Origin: Caballeronia sordidicola
GTDB lineage: Bacteria; Pseudomonadota; Gammaproteobacteria; Burkholderiales; Burkholderiaceae
DNA length: 64,000 nucleotides
Direction of reading: 5' to 3'
Assembly: GCF_000729995.1 (NCBI RefSeq)
Contig: NZ_JNFG01000202.1
Span: 62,001-126,000 of the forward strand
In this document: positions 17,331 to 27,267 of the stretch, piece by piece
How the letters are laid out: every line of letters starts with the position of its first letter
Numbering within the stretch: position 1 is the stretch's first letter
Made by a program: the position numbers and the translations under genes
Notes under the pieces: generated by a model
The model's database searches: none
What the model was told of the DNA's origin: nothing
Seen by the model: the letters and a program-made list of their open reading frames with translations, nothing else

Positions 17331-17360
17331 CCGATCGCCGTGTTATTGAAGGGCGATCGG
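17331..17360. other. 9-bp inverted repeat (hairpin)
   Basis: CCGATCGCC (17331-17339) and GGCGATCGG (17352-17360) are perfectly complementary across a 12-nt loop. It lies just past the 3' end of the minus-strand glycine-zipper lipoprotein gene. No T-run follows, so it is a weak terminator candidate or an RNA-stabilising hairpin. Confidence 0.4.
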
Positions 17361-17407
17361 GCAAGGCGAGGCGGATAAATAATCATCCGGCTCGCCAGCT
17401 TATCAAC

Positions 17408-17620
17408 CTACTTGCCGACCTGATTACCGATCAGGCCGCCTGCGGCCGCACCACCCACCGTCGACAGCGCACTGCCGCCAAGCGCTGCGCCGGCCACGCC
17501 GCCAACGCCCGCGCCAACGGCTGTATCGCGTTGGCGGGTGCTCATTTGATCACATGCAGACAGGCCACCGAGAAGTGCGGCGATGAGAGCAGCAGCGCCA
17601 ATCTGTTTGATCTTGTCCAT
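17408..17620 (-). CDS. glycine-zipper lipoprotein
   Basis: A 70-residue small lipoprotein. The signal peptide MDKIKQIGAAALIAALLGG ends in the lipobox LSAC (Cys about residue 23). The mature part has a glycine-zipper membrane segment (GAGVGGVAGAALGGSAL and GGAAAGGLIGNQVGK), as in OsmB/SlyB-like or 2TM glycine-zipper proteins. GGAGAG precedes the chosen ATG; a longer frame begins 27 nt upstream without support. Related proteins are often envelope-stress or osmotically induced, but no regulatory site is visible here. Confidence 0.8.
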   Translation of the reverse strand: MDKIKQIGAAALIAALLGGLSACDQMSTRQRDTAVGAGVGGVAGAALGGSALSTVGGAAAGGLIGNQVGK

Positions 17621-17901
17621 TTCAACTCTCCAAAAACGATGAATCACGAAGCTCTGACGGGTTGCTGTAAAACCGGCGAGGCTCCAGGTGGCACATGCAG
17701 CACATGCAGCACATGATTTGCGCTGAACGGATGAGGCTGACTGTCCATGTCCAACCTGGTGGCGAAAAGACAGTCCCTGCCGATCCTTTCAATGTAGAAG
17801 CAGAAACAGTGCCCGACCGTCGTATTCAGCAGATGAATATGGAATTACGCGGCCTCCAAAACGCTTCAAACGCGTCAAACGCTCCGCATGCTCCAAAACG
17901 C
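17621..17901. other. intergenic region with short direct repeats
   Basis: No gene is supported here. A 9-bp unit GCACATGCA occurs twice in a row at 17691-17708, with a third degenerate copy to 17717. Further on (about 17860-17900) there are loose repeats of CAAACGC/CAAAACGC. The function of both is unknown. Confidence 0.4.
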
Positions 17902-17942
17902 AAAAGCGGCCTGTCGCATATGACATGCGACAGGCCGCTTCA
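17902..17942 (-). terminator. terminator of thiC
   Basis: A perfect 16-bp stem, AAGCGGCCTGTCGCAT (17904-17919) against its complement at 17925-17940, with a 5-nt loop. On the minus strand it ends in TTTTG. It lies about 70 bp after the thiC stop. Confidence 0.85.
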
Positions 17943-18012
17943 TGTGTCACCGGATCGCCGCGCCTTTGCGGGCGCGCGGCGCGGTCATTGCTCGCGCGTG
18001 GCTTGCTCCTTC

Positions 18013-19944
<1,932 letters not shown>

Positions 19945-20222
19945 GCGGCTCTCCTTTGTCGACCGGTGTTGGCGTGTCGACCAGAGTCTTACTCTGGTCC
20001 CATAGCGCTTACTCCGGTCCCATGCAGATGGTTGCTGTGGGGACGGGTGTTTCCCAGCCGGCCGGCGATACAACGCCAAGCGCACGAAATTGCGCCAAAC
20101 GGCACGAGATCGGCTGAGTCAAACGCTAGCTGCGGGAGACCGAAGAAAAGCAGAGAAGGAGGCGGGCGGACTTGGCGAGGATGCGCGAGAAAGAAAGAAG
20201 ACCCCTAGCGCTGCGAAATCCG

Positions 20223-20334
20223 AACGCTTCCCTGCGCTGGCATTATCCAGATCAGGTTCAAAGGGTATTTCTCACCCGCGACACACGGACAATCCGGTGA
20301 AAGATTGCGATGTGCAGCGCAGGACCCCCGCGTT
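20223..20334 (-). promoter_or_regulatory. TPP riboswitch (THI box) upstream of thiC
   Basis: On the minus strand the conserved core reads GGGTGAGAAATACCC, then CTGATCTGGATAATGCCAGC and GCAGGGAAGCGTT, the classic thiamine pyrophosphate aptamer. The P1 helix closes by AACGC (at 20334-20330) with GCGTT (at 20227-20223). Binding of TPP should lower thiC expression. The expression platform lies in the roughly 280 nt before the ATG; I cannot tell termination from translational control. Confidence 0.95.
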
Positions 20335-20725
20335 AGCAGCCGCCACAATACACCTCGCCGTAGCGTGTTGGCAACCATCTGTAACACTCACGCGTGCGTA
20401 TGCATGGCTTACTGCATAATGGCGACCACCGTGTTTTCCCGGATGCGGTCCGACATTATTCACCAATCGATCCGGCAAACTCGCGGCGGCTCCTGCCGGC
20501 TTTTCAAGCCGTTATCGAGCTTCGGCACGTTGTTGCCCGACCCCTTTTTCTGCTTCCGACATGTTGTCCTGCCTTGCCCGTTTTGCCGCGACGCTCAAGC
20601 GGCATGCGCGCCGTTCTTCGCTCCCCCTGGTTTCGGGTGAAGCGAAACCGGCGGTTGTAAGCCTCCCCGTCAGCCTGCCCGTTTGGCCGGCTGACGCTGT
20701 AATCATCTTCGTCGCGGAGTAACGG
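20335..20725. other. intergenic region between thiC leader and exporter gene
   Basis: This region should hold the thiC promoter (minus) and the exporter promoter (plus). No clear hexamers stand out. An 8-bp inverted repeat CGTCAGCC/GGCTGACG (20668-20675 and 20689-20696, 13-nt loop) lies in the likely 5' leader of the exporter. No gene is supported. Confidence 0.4.
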
Positions 20726-21844
20726 ATGTCTACTTCGTTGCCGCCGCGATTGCCGGATTCTGATTCGCCACCGCCGCAGTTCGTGCCACCGCAATCGAAG
20801 CCTTCGGCCGATGTGCTGGCGTTTCCGCAGGCAGCAGCCGACGCGCCATCGGAATCCCCATCGCCATCGGCGGATGGTTTGCCGGGCGTGACGAGCCCGC
20901 AACCCTTGCTCGATACCCGTGGTCGTCGCCCGTTCAACCTTCCCGGCCATTTCCCGTTCCGGCTTCCGGCGACGCACAGCGGCCGCGTGGCGCTTGCCCT
21001 TTGCGTGGTGTACCTCGTATGGGGCTCCACCTACATGGCGGTGCATCTGTCGCTGGAATCGTTCCCGCCACTGATGCTGTCCGGTTTGCGCAACCTGTTC
21101 GCCGGCATTGGTTTATTCATCTTTGCGGCGCGGCGGGACCCGGTTTGGCCGACTTTCGCCGAAGTGCGAAACGCCGCGGCGGTCGGAACGTTGCTGGTGG
21201 GTTTGTCGAGCGGGATGCTCGCGTTTGGCATGCGCACGGTCGAGACCGGTACGGCTGCCGTCATGGTGGCGACCGTGCCGTTGTTCGCCACGGTCATCGC
21301 CGCCATTGCAGGCCGCAAAGTGGCGAAGGGTGAGTGGGTCGCGGTCGGCCTTGGGCTGGTCGGGATTGCGTTGCTGAACCACGGTGACCCGTCGTCGGGT
21401 TCGACCGCCGGCAGTCTTGCGATTCTTTGCGGCGCGGTTTTCTGGGCGGGCGGCTCGTTTCTCGCGGGGCGTCTGAAGCTGCCGTCCGACCTGCTGGTAT
21501 CGACGGCTCTGCAGATCAGTCTTGGCGGCGCGATGGCGACAATCGTTGCGTGGGTGTCGGGCGAACGTATCGTGAGCATGGGGTTCACGCCGTTTCTGGC
21601 TTACCTCTACCTGATGCTGGTTGGCTCGATGGCCGCGTATGTCGCGTATGCGTACCTGATTCGCCATACGAGTCCGATCATTGCGAGCAGCTGCATGTAC
21701 GTGAATCCCGTGGTAGCCGTGGTGATAGGCGCGCTGTTTCTCGGCGAAGTGATCACGAAGTGGACCGTGATGGCGACCCTCATCATCCTGGCGAGCGTGG
21801 GTTTGTCGTTCTGGTTCGATTACAAGAGGCGCGGGCTGGTTTGA
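20726..21844 (+). CDS. EamA/DMT family exporter (YedA-like) with Pro-rich N-terminal extension
   Basis: A 372-residue inner-membrane drug/metabolite transporter. The first helix carries VYLVWGSTYMAVHLSLE, the signature of the YedA subgroup. About ten helices follow in two EamA repeats (roughly residues 83-215 and 225-365), ending SFWFDYKRRG. GGAG lies 6 nt before the ATG. Odd: about 82 residues precede the first helix, rich in Pro, Ser and Ala (SDSPPPQFVPPQ, ADAPSESPSPSADG), while typical members start a few residues before it. Related proteins export amino acids or metabolites; the substrate is unknown. Confidence 0.85.
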   Translation: MSTSLPPRLPDSDSPPPQFVPPQSKPSADVLAFPQAAADAPSESPSPSADGLPGVTSPQPLLDTRGRRPFNLPGHFPFRLPATHSGRVALALCVVYLVWGSTYMAVHLSLESFPPLMLSGLRNLFAGIGLFIFAARRDPVWPTFAEVRNAAAVGTLLVGLSSGMLAFGMRTVETGTAAVMVATVPLFATVIAAIAGRKVAKGEWVAVGLGLVGIALLNHGDPSSGSTAGSLAILCGAVFWAGGSFLAGRLKLPSDLLVSTALQISLGGAMATIVAWVSGERIVSMGFTPFLAYLYLMLVGSMAAYVAYAYLIRHTSPIIASSCMYVNPVVAVVIGALFLGEVITKWTVMATLIILASVGLSFWFDYKRRGLV

Positions 21845-21901
21845 CGTCGGCGTGGCGACCGGCAGTACAAAGACGGCGGATCGTTTCGGAAAATTCCGGA
21901 G

Positions 21902-21921
21902 AAACGGCCTGCCGTTTTTTT
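21902..21921 (+). terminator. terminator of the EamA exporter
   Basis: AAACGG-CCTG-CCGTTT is followed directly by further T residues, 57 bp after the stop codon. It is a compact intrinsic terminator. Confidence 0.75.
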
Positions 21922-22195
21922 GATTTGAGCGGATGGCCGGAGAAGACAAACTTCAGACTTGGCTGTCGTTCGACCTGGATCGAAAACCCGCGTATTCGCA
22001 CCGCCGAACAGGCGGACAGCACGTCCGCCACGACCCTAAACGGTGTGCGGCCGCGTGATTTCGTGATCAATCAAGCGCAAAAAAACCTGAATCGTGACGT
22101 CGATTTACCTGTGAGGACCTCAACGCGCTGTCAGCGGAGAGCCTTTGTAGGACAGGCCTCTGCCAGTTTTTCCTCAGCTTCATCCTGAAAAACAG

Positions 22196-22291
22196 CACAA
22201 AACTCTAATTATAGTAAAGCACAAAACTCGAGTTATAGTACGACACAAAACTCTGGATATAATACGACACAAAACTCTAATTATGGTCTGA
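22196..22291 (+). repeat. four 24-bp direct repeats (iteron-like) upstream of the Fic gene
   Basis: CACAAAACTC occurs at 22196, 22220, 22244 and 22268, exactly 24 bp apart. Each unit continues with an AT-rich part resembling a -10 box (TATAGT, TATAGT, TATAAT, TATGGT). In unit 1 the core ACTCTAATTATAGT is a near palindrome. There are no spacers, so it is not a CRISPR. The AT-rich array ends 20 nt before the GTG start of the Fic protein, 7 nt ahead of its ribosome site. It looks like promoter plus operator, probably bound by the protein's own N-terminal domain; that binding is inference. Confidence 0.85.
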
Positions 22292-22310
22292 AGTCTCCGG
22301 AGCGAACCGC

Positions 22311-23924
22311 GTGGCTGCGCCCAACGAAAAACTGGCTTCTTCCCTGTCGATCCTCAAAGCGCTGCAAGACAGGGGCTTTTCTGTATTTCAGGTAAGTGCG
22401 CATCCCGAGCTCACTCGCACGCACCGTGAGCGACTCCAGAATGCTGGTTTCCTCAAGCTGGTCATTCAAGGCTGGTATCAGTCGAACAATCCGGAAGACG
22501 GTGAGGGCGATTCCACGCACTGGTACGCGAACATGGAAACCTTCGTGGCTGCGTACGCCCACTCCAGGTTCGCGGACCAGTGGCAGGTCAGCCCCGAGCT
22601 TTCGCTCCTGAAGCACAGCGGCCACACAAGCATCGAAAAACAGATCCTGCTGTACTCGCCGCTGGCGACCAACCAGCCGCAAGCATTGCCTCACGGCTGT
22701 TCGATGTTCCTCTATCGAACCAAGCCCGACATGCTGGTGGACGGCCGCGCGCCGAACGTGAGCGGACTCATGCTGCTTCCTGTGCCCGAAGCGCTGATTC
22801 GGGCGAGTCCGAGTTTTTTTCACACGCACGAGCTTGCCGCGCAGATCGTGACCCGTCAGGTCGACATCAGTACGCTGACCGCCCGATTGCTCGAGGGCGG
22901 TCACAGTGTTGTTGCCGGCCGCATGGCGGGAGCGTTGCGGGCCGTAGGCCGCGATCAGGATGCCGACCAGCTCCTCGATACCATGAAAGCGGCTGCCTAC
23001 GTCGTCATCGAAGGTAACCCGTTTGAACGGCCGCTGGCTCATATCGGCGGCCGTATGAACGAGTCGCCGTACGTGCAGCGCATCCAGGCCATGTGGTCGG
23101 GCATGCGGGATATCGTGATCGACCGTTTCCGCGATATTCCTCGCTTGCCGAACCCCGACAGCGAAGCGCTTCTCCACGACATAGAGGCAAGGTACGTGGC
23201 GGACGCGTATCACTCGCTGTCTATCGAAGGGTATCGGGTCAGCACGGACCTGATCGCGAAGGTTCGCAATGGCGACTGGAGCCCCTTGACCAACAAGGAA
23301 GACCGCTTAACGAGGGATGCCATGGCGGCTAAAGGTTATGCAGAGACCCACGCCCGGGTCCGCTCCCTGATCGGCCGGGTAGTGGCTCAAGCCGACGATC
23401 CTTCTGCCACCCTCAAGCGAGATTTTTCACAGTGGTACGTGACGCTGTTTTCGCCAAGCGTGACCGCGGGTATCTTGAAGGCAAGCGATCTCGCCGGATA
23501 TCGCAACAACAACGTGTTTATCCGGAATGCGTTGCATGTGCCGCTTGCGCCCGAAGCAGTTCGGGATTGCATGCCGGCGCTCTTCGACCTGCTGCAGGCG
23601 GAGGAGCACCCGGGCGTGCGTGCGGTATTGGGTCATTTCATCTTCGTGTTCGTCCACCCGTACATGGACGGCAATGGCCGCCTCAGCCGCTTTCTCATGA
23701 ACTACCTGCTGACAACGGGCGGCTATCTTTGGACCATCGTGACCGTTCAGTCCCGTACCGCGTATCTGGCGGCGCTCGAGCAAGCCAGCACATACCGGAA
23801 CATCAAGCCTTTCGCCGATTTGATTGGCAGCCTTATCGAATCGCAGGCTGCCGAGCCAATCGAGCGCATCACGCAACGTCCCGAGGCGGGAAGCTGGACC
23901 GCTTTACCCCCTGCTTCTAACTGA
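22311..23924 (+). CDS. Fic domain protein with AbiEi-like N-terminal region
   Basis: A 537-residue protein. The C-terminal half is a Fic domain whose catalytic loop HPYMDGNGRLSR (near residue 448) matches the HPFxDGNGR consensus for nucleotide transfer, usually AMP, onto target hydroxyls. Upstream, HSLSIEGYRV (near residue 303) fits the inhibitory-helix motif [S/T]xxxE[G/N], so activity is probably self-restrained. The N-terminus (ILKALQDRGFSVFQV, then LQNAGFLKLVIQGWYQ) resembles the winged-helix start of AbiEi-type antitoxins; the middle part resembles the rest of that family, less clearly. Translation starts at a GTG with GGAG 8 nt before. The gene is alone, between terminators. Mobility genes are absent, but the AT-rich repeat promoter suggests transfer. 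Confidence 0.85.
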   Translation: MAAPNEKLASSLSILKALQDRGFSVFQVSAHPELTRTHRERLQNAGFLKLVIQGWYQSNNPEDGEGDSTHWYANMETFVAAYAHSRFADQWQVSPELSLLKHSGHTSIEKQILLYSPLATNQPQALPHGCSMFLYRTKPDMLVDGRAPNVSGLMLLPVPEALIRASPSFFHTHELAAQIVTRQVDISTLTARLLEGGHSVVAGRMAGALRAVGRDQDADQLLDTMKAAAYVVIEGNPFERPLAHIGGRMNESPYVQRIQAMWSGMRDIVIDRFRDIPRLPNPDSEALLHDIEARYVADAYHSLSIEGYRVSTDLIAKVRNGDWSPLTNKEDRLTRDAMAAKGYAETHARVRSLIGRVVAQADDPSATLKRDFSQWYVTLFSPSVTAGILKASDLAGYRNNNVFIRNALHVPLAPEAVRDCMPALFDLLQAEEHPGVRAVLGHFIFVFVHPYMDGNGRLSRFLMNYLLTTGGYLWTIVTVQSRTAYLAALEQASTYRNIKPFADLIGSLIESQAAEPIERITQRPEAGSWTALPPASN

Positions 23925-23952
23925 TGCGCGTTCACGAGTTTTAGCCTGGGCA

Positions 23953-23983
23953 CAAAAAAAAGAACCTCCGCCAGGGAGGTTCT
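23953..23983 (-). terminator. terminator of the entericidin-like gene
   Basis: AGAACCTCC (23961-23969) pairs with GGAGGTTCT (23975-23983) over a 5-nt loop. Eight A on the left give a strong U-run for minus-strand transcripts. The right side (TCTTCTTG) may also stop the Fic transcript. Confidence 0.85.
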
Positions 23984-24088
23984 TCTTGATCGAGTTTCAT
24001 GTCTGCGTTCCGTTGCCGGCACGGAGGCACAAAGCCCAGGAGCCGATGAAGACAGCCGTCAGCAAATATCCAACGCTGACTTCCTCAC

Positions 24089-24229
24089 TTACTCCGCGTT
24101 GTGCTTGTCGGCCGAATTCGTGATTGCGTTGCCACCCTTCGAAAGATCCTGGCCGGCGCCGGCCACCGTGTTGCAAGCTGCGAGTGCGGCAGTTCCGGCG
24201 ATCAACAGCAAAGCGATAAGTCGAGTCAT
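24089..24229 (-). CDS. entericidin-like small lipoprotein
   Basis: A 46-residue lipoprotein. The signal peptide MTRLIALLLIAGTAALAAC ends in lipobox ALAAC with the lipid-bearing Cys at residue 19. The mature peptide NTVAGAGQDLSKGGNAITNSA matches entericidin A/B (NTxxGxGxD...G..I...A). In E. coli the EcnA/EcnB pair acts as an antidote/toxin in the envelope; single copies are common and often stress-induced. AGGGGAA precedes the ATG. A longer frame upstream to 24415 is not supported. The poly-U terminator lies just beyond the 3' end. Confidence 0.88.
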   Translation of the reverse strand: MTRLIALLLIAGTAALAACNTVAGAGQDLSKGGNAITNSADKHNAE

Positions 24230-24559
24230 GAGCAATTCCCCTTGAGTTTGATGCGGGTACGCTGGCCGTTCGGCCATGAAAACGTGCCCGATATTCGAAT
24301 CCCGGCCACCCTGGCGTCCAGTAGCGGCCTTGGCTACGACCGATCGTTGAAACGGTTTTGCCGGGTTCGAGCCATCAACAAAACCCATGGCGACTACCGC
24401 TTCGATCGACCACACCGGTCTGATAAATCATAAAAAACTGCGCGTTCGCAAGCTGTAGGCGTCGATGTTTTATCGCGTAGGCACAGTCTGTAACTTGTGT
24501 CGGCGTCGTCCTACAAGTGCTGCCCGAGCGCCAATAAAGAGCCGGCAAGCGGTAGACCC
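24230..24559. other. intergenic region, nothing identified
   Basis: This region lies between the entericidin-like gene start and the histidine kinase stop. It should contain the entericidin promoter. I see no gene, strong hairpin or recognisable operator. Confidence 0.4.
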
Positions 24560-25966
24560 TTAAGCGTCGAAGTTACGCACGCGGGGCATGGTGACGCGGA
24601 TATCGGTGCCATGCGGTTCACGTCGTTTGATCTCGATACGACCACCGCGCGCGCTGACCCGCTGGCGCATGCCCAGCAGTCCGTGCGTGTGCGTGCGCTG
24701 CAGATCCTGTGGGCGAATACCGACGCCGTCATCGGCGATATGCATCGATACCCGCTCGTCATCCAGCGCCAATGCAATCGACACGCTCGACGCGCGCGCA
24801 TATTTGGCCGCGTTCGTCAGCGACTCCTGCGCGACCCGGAACAACGCGATTTCGACTTCTTCGCCGAGCTTGATATCGTCGGCGGGGAGCGCGAGTTCGA
24901 GCGTCCAGCCGGTGCGTTGGGCGGTTTCATCGGCGAAGGTGCGCAACGCCGTGACCAGCCCGAAATTGGCCAGAACGGTCGGCCGCATGTCCTCGATAAT
25001 CCGCCGCTTCAGCGCAATCCCCTGATCAAGATTCGCCAGCGCACGGCCGAGTTTCTCGGCCATCGCGGGCTCGGCGGCCTTGAGCTTGTTGTTGACCCAC
25101 GCCACATCCATCTTGCTGGCCGTCAGGATCGCACCGAGTTCATCGTGCAGTTCGCGGGCAAGCTGGGTCTTCTCGTTTTCACTCACCGACTGCAAATGCC
25201 ACGCGAGCGCCTCAAGTTGCCGCGTGCGCTCGAACACGAGCTGGTCGAGCTCCTCTTGCTGCGTAATCAGTTTTTGCTGCACACGGTCTTGCTTGTCCAG
25301 CTGGATACCAAGATTGCGAAACAACAGCAGGAACAACACGATATTCAGCGCGCACAACGCGCCCACGCAGAACGTTGAAATGCGCTGGTCGGCACGGCTT
25401 GCGTCGAGCGCGGACTGCGCCCGGCGCTCTTCATTCAGACGCAGCAGGGCGAGCGCACTGTCGAGAATATCGGTACTCGATGCGGTGTCTGAACCGGAGC
25501 GAGCAGCGAGTCCCGCATTGATCCGCGCATCGAGGATCGTGCTGACCTGCTTGAAACTGGCGAGCGCGGTGCCGTCCGCCTTGCGCCGATAGTACGCATC
25601 CAGCGATGCAACCGTTTGTTTGATCCTCGCCGCTGCTGCGTTGTAGTGGGCGGTGTAGGTGTCGTCGGGCGCCAGGCGGAACGCACGTTCATCGGCAGAT
25701 AGCGACGCGATATCCGCCGCCAGCGCGGTCAACTGCGTGGTGGCGCCTTTCGCGTCGAGCGCGGTCTCGTATTCCGCGGCAATCCGCATGCGGCCGGATT
25801 CGAGTATCACGAGGCCGCCAACGGTAATCACGATGGCGACGGTCATCGCGACGGCCCAGCTCCAACGGCGCATCCAGTCGTTCAGACGCGTGCTGAACCG
25901 GGTTGCGCGCCGCGTGATACGCGCTTCCGGATTCGCCGCGCCGCCTTCGTGCAAAGAGGAAGTCAT
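24560..25966 (-). CDS. CHASE3 domain sensor histidine kinase (NarL-type partner)
   Basis: A 468-residue membrane kinase. A helix (about residues 33-52) and another (about 218-240) bracket a helical CHASE3 sensor domain (RMRIAAEYETALDAKGATTQ through LALLRLNEERRAQS). A coiled coil follows, then a HisKA_3 dimerisation domain with the phosphorylatable His274 in ARELHDELG. The HATPase_c domain has the N-box FRVAQESLTNAAKYA and the G-box DDGVGI. This kinase class pairs with LuxR-type response regulators, and one lies 1.3 kb away on the other strand (27268). The ribosome site for this start is weak. What CHASE3 senses is unknown. Confidence 0.88.
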   Translation of the reverse strand: MTSSLHEGGAANPEARITRRATRFSTRLNDWMRRWSWAVAMTVAIVITVGGLVILESGRMRIAAEYETALDAKGATTQLTALAADIASLSADERAFRLAPDDTYTAHYNAAAARIKQTVASLDAYYRRKADGTALASFKQVSTILDARINAGLAARSGSDTASSTDILDSALALLRLNEERRAQSALDASRADQRISTFCVGALCALNIVLFLLLFRNLGIQLDKQDRVQQKLITQQEELDQLVFERTRQLEALAWHLQSVSENEKTQLARELHDELGAILTASKMDVAWVNNKLKAAEPAMAEKLGRALANLDQGIALKRRIIEDMRPTVLANFGLVTALRTFADETAQRTGWTLELALPADDIKLGEEVEIALFRVAQESLTNAAKYARASSVSIALALDDERVSMHIADDGVGIRPQDLQRTHTHGLLGMRQRVSARGGRIEIKRREPHGTDIRVTMPRVRNFDA

Positions 25967-26196
25967 AGGGAAGCTGCCGGGTTTTCTGTCCGGCCAGTGT
26001 AACTTTTCGCGCCGTGCCGGGCTGATGGAATTACGTCGATTGGCGCCGGATTGGCGACAGGATGGACTAAGCCTGAAGTGAATTGAAAGCGTTTGTCGGT
26101 GATGTCCTACACGAAAAACGGCGTGCACCCAGATGCCGGTTCATCACTGCCTCGCTAACATCCAGTTACCAGTCCAATCATTTTGGGGAACCGATC

Positions 26197-26373
26197 ATGT
26201 TGAAGTGGGCATTGTTTTTCGCCATTGTCGCCATCGTCGCGGGCTTGCTCGGCTTCACAGGCGTGGCAGCGGGCGCGGCCAGCATCGCGAAGTTCTTGTT
26301 CGTGCTGTTCCTGATCTTGTGCGTGGTCTTCCTCGTGCTCGGTTTTATCGTGACGAAGAAGATAGTCGATTAG
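26197..26373 (+). CDS. DUF1328 (YtjA-like) small membrane protein
   Basis: A 58-residue protein with two hydrophobic helices (MLKWALFFAIVAIVAGLLGF and IAKFLFVLFLILCVVFLVLG) joined by the conserved GVAAGAASIAK. It ends with a Lys-rich cap, VTKKIVD. Sequence and length match DUF1328 almost end to end. TGGGGAA precedes the ATG. Members are widespread in proteobacteria with unknown function and are often found with stress genes. It is divergent from the CHASE3 kinase and precedes the bacterioferritin-like gene. Confidence 0.92.
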   Translation: MLKWALFFAIVAIVAGLLGFTGVAAGAASIAKFLFVLFLILCVVFLVLGFIVTKKIVD

Positions 26374-26557
26374 CGGTCTTAACCACCGCTACTCACCGCT
26401 ACTTAAACCTCGCACGCTTCCGCGAGCAGGCACGCCGTATGCGGGCGATGAAAAGAGTGACTGAGGACGGCGGTCCGGGCCTATATCCGGCGAGGCTGCC
26501 GTCACGAACCTGTCCAACCGCCGAACAAAAGATCCATTCTCTCTCTGGAGCACATCA

Positions 26558-27151
26558 ATGTCGAAATCCTCTGCTGTAAAAGCTACACCGGCACAATCGA
26601 AGGAAGCTGGAGGCAAGTCCGATCCGTTTGTACTGGACATGGAAAAAATTCGCGCCAACGCGCGTCAGCACATGGACGATGGTTCGGTCACGTCGACCTA
26701 TGGTGCCGACAAGGAAGTCGTCCTGAAGCTGCTGAACGATTCGCTCGCAACGGAGATCGTCTGCACGCTGCGCTATAAACGCCACTATTTCATGGCGAAG
26801 GGCATCCATTCGGAAGCCGTTGCGTCGGAATTCGCGCAGCACGCGACCGAAGAGCAGGAGCATGCCGACACCATCGCCGAGCGCATTGTCCAGTTGGGCG
26901 GCGAGCCGAATTTCGCTCCCGACAGTCTCGCGTCACGCTCGCATTCCGAGTACAAGGAAGGCGCCAATCTGATCGACATGATTCGCGAGAATCTGATCGC
27001 GGAACGTATTGCGATCGACACGTATGCTGAAATCATTCGCTACCTTGGCGAAAAGGATGTCACCACGCGCCGGATTTTCGAATCGATCCTGGCAGTCGAG
27101 GAAGAGCACGCCGACGACATGGCCGACCTGCTGGATGGCCTCGACGGCTGA
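26558..27151 (+). CDS. bacterioferritin-like diiron protein
   Basis: A 197-residue ferritin-like four-helix protein. Diiron ligands fit the pattern: Glu in DSLATEIVCTLRY, ExxH in TEEQEHAD, Glu in NLIAERIAIDTY, and a second ExxH in VEEEHADD. Length exceeds classical bacterioferritin (about 158) because of a polar N-terminal extension (MSKSSAVKATPAQSKEAGGK). GGAG lies 7 nt before the ATG. It probably oxidises and stores iron or protects DNA from peroxide; the heme-binding Met of Bfr is not evident at the expected place, so call it bacterioferritin-like. It lies directly upstream of two response regulators, a setting that suggests stress control. Confidence 0.85.
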   Translation: MSKSSAVKATPAQSKEAGGKSDPFVLDMEKIRANARQHMDDGSVTSTYGADKEVVLKLLNDSLATEIVCTLRYKRHYFMAKGIHSEAVASEFAQHATEEQEHADTIAERIVQLGGEPNFAPDSLASRSHSEYKEGANLIDMIRENLIAERIAIDTYAEIIRYLGEKDVTTRRIFESILAVEEEHADDMADLLDGLDG

Positions 27152-27188
27152 CTCGCGTCTTAGCGGTGCAAGATTACTGAAACTCCAG

Positions 27189-27226
27189 GACGACGCGCGT
27201 CGGGATGATTCCTGCCGCGCGTCGTC
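27189..27226. other. 11-bp hairpin between the ferritin-like and regulator genes
   Basis: GACGACGCGCG (27189-27199) pairs perfectly with CGCGCGTCGTC (27216-27226) over a 16-nt loop. There is no T-run. It may partly uncouple the ferritin gene from the downstream regulators or stabilise the ferritin mRNA. Confidence 0.5.
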
Positions 27227-27267
27227 GGTACAACGATTCACCATAAAATTGGCCGCGGGCAGCGCAG

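Noticed and set aside
22196..22291. CRISPR array
   Set aside because: Units are directly tandem with no spacers and no cas genes nearby.
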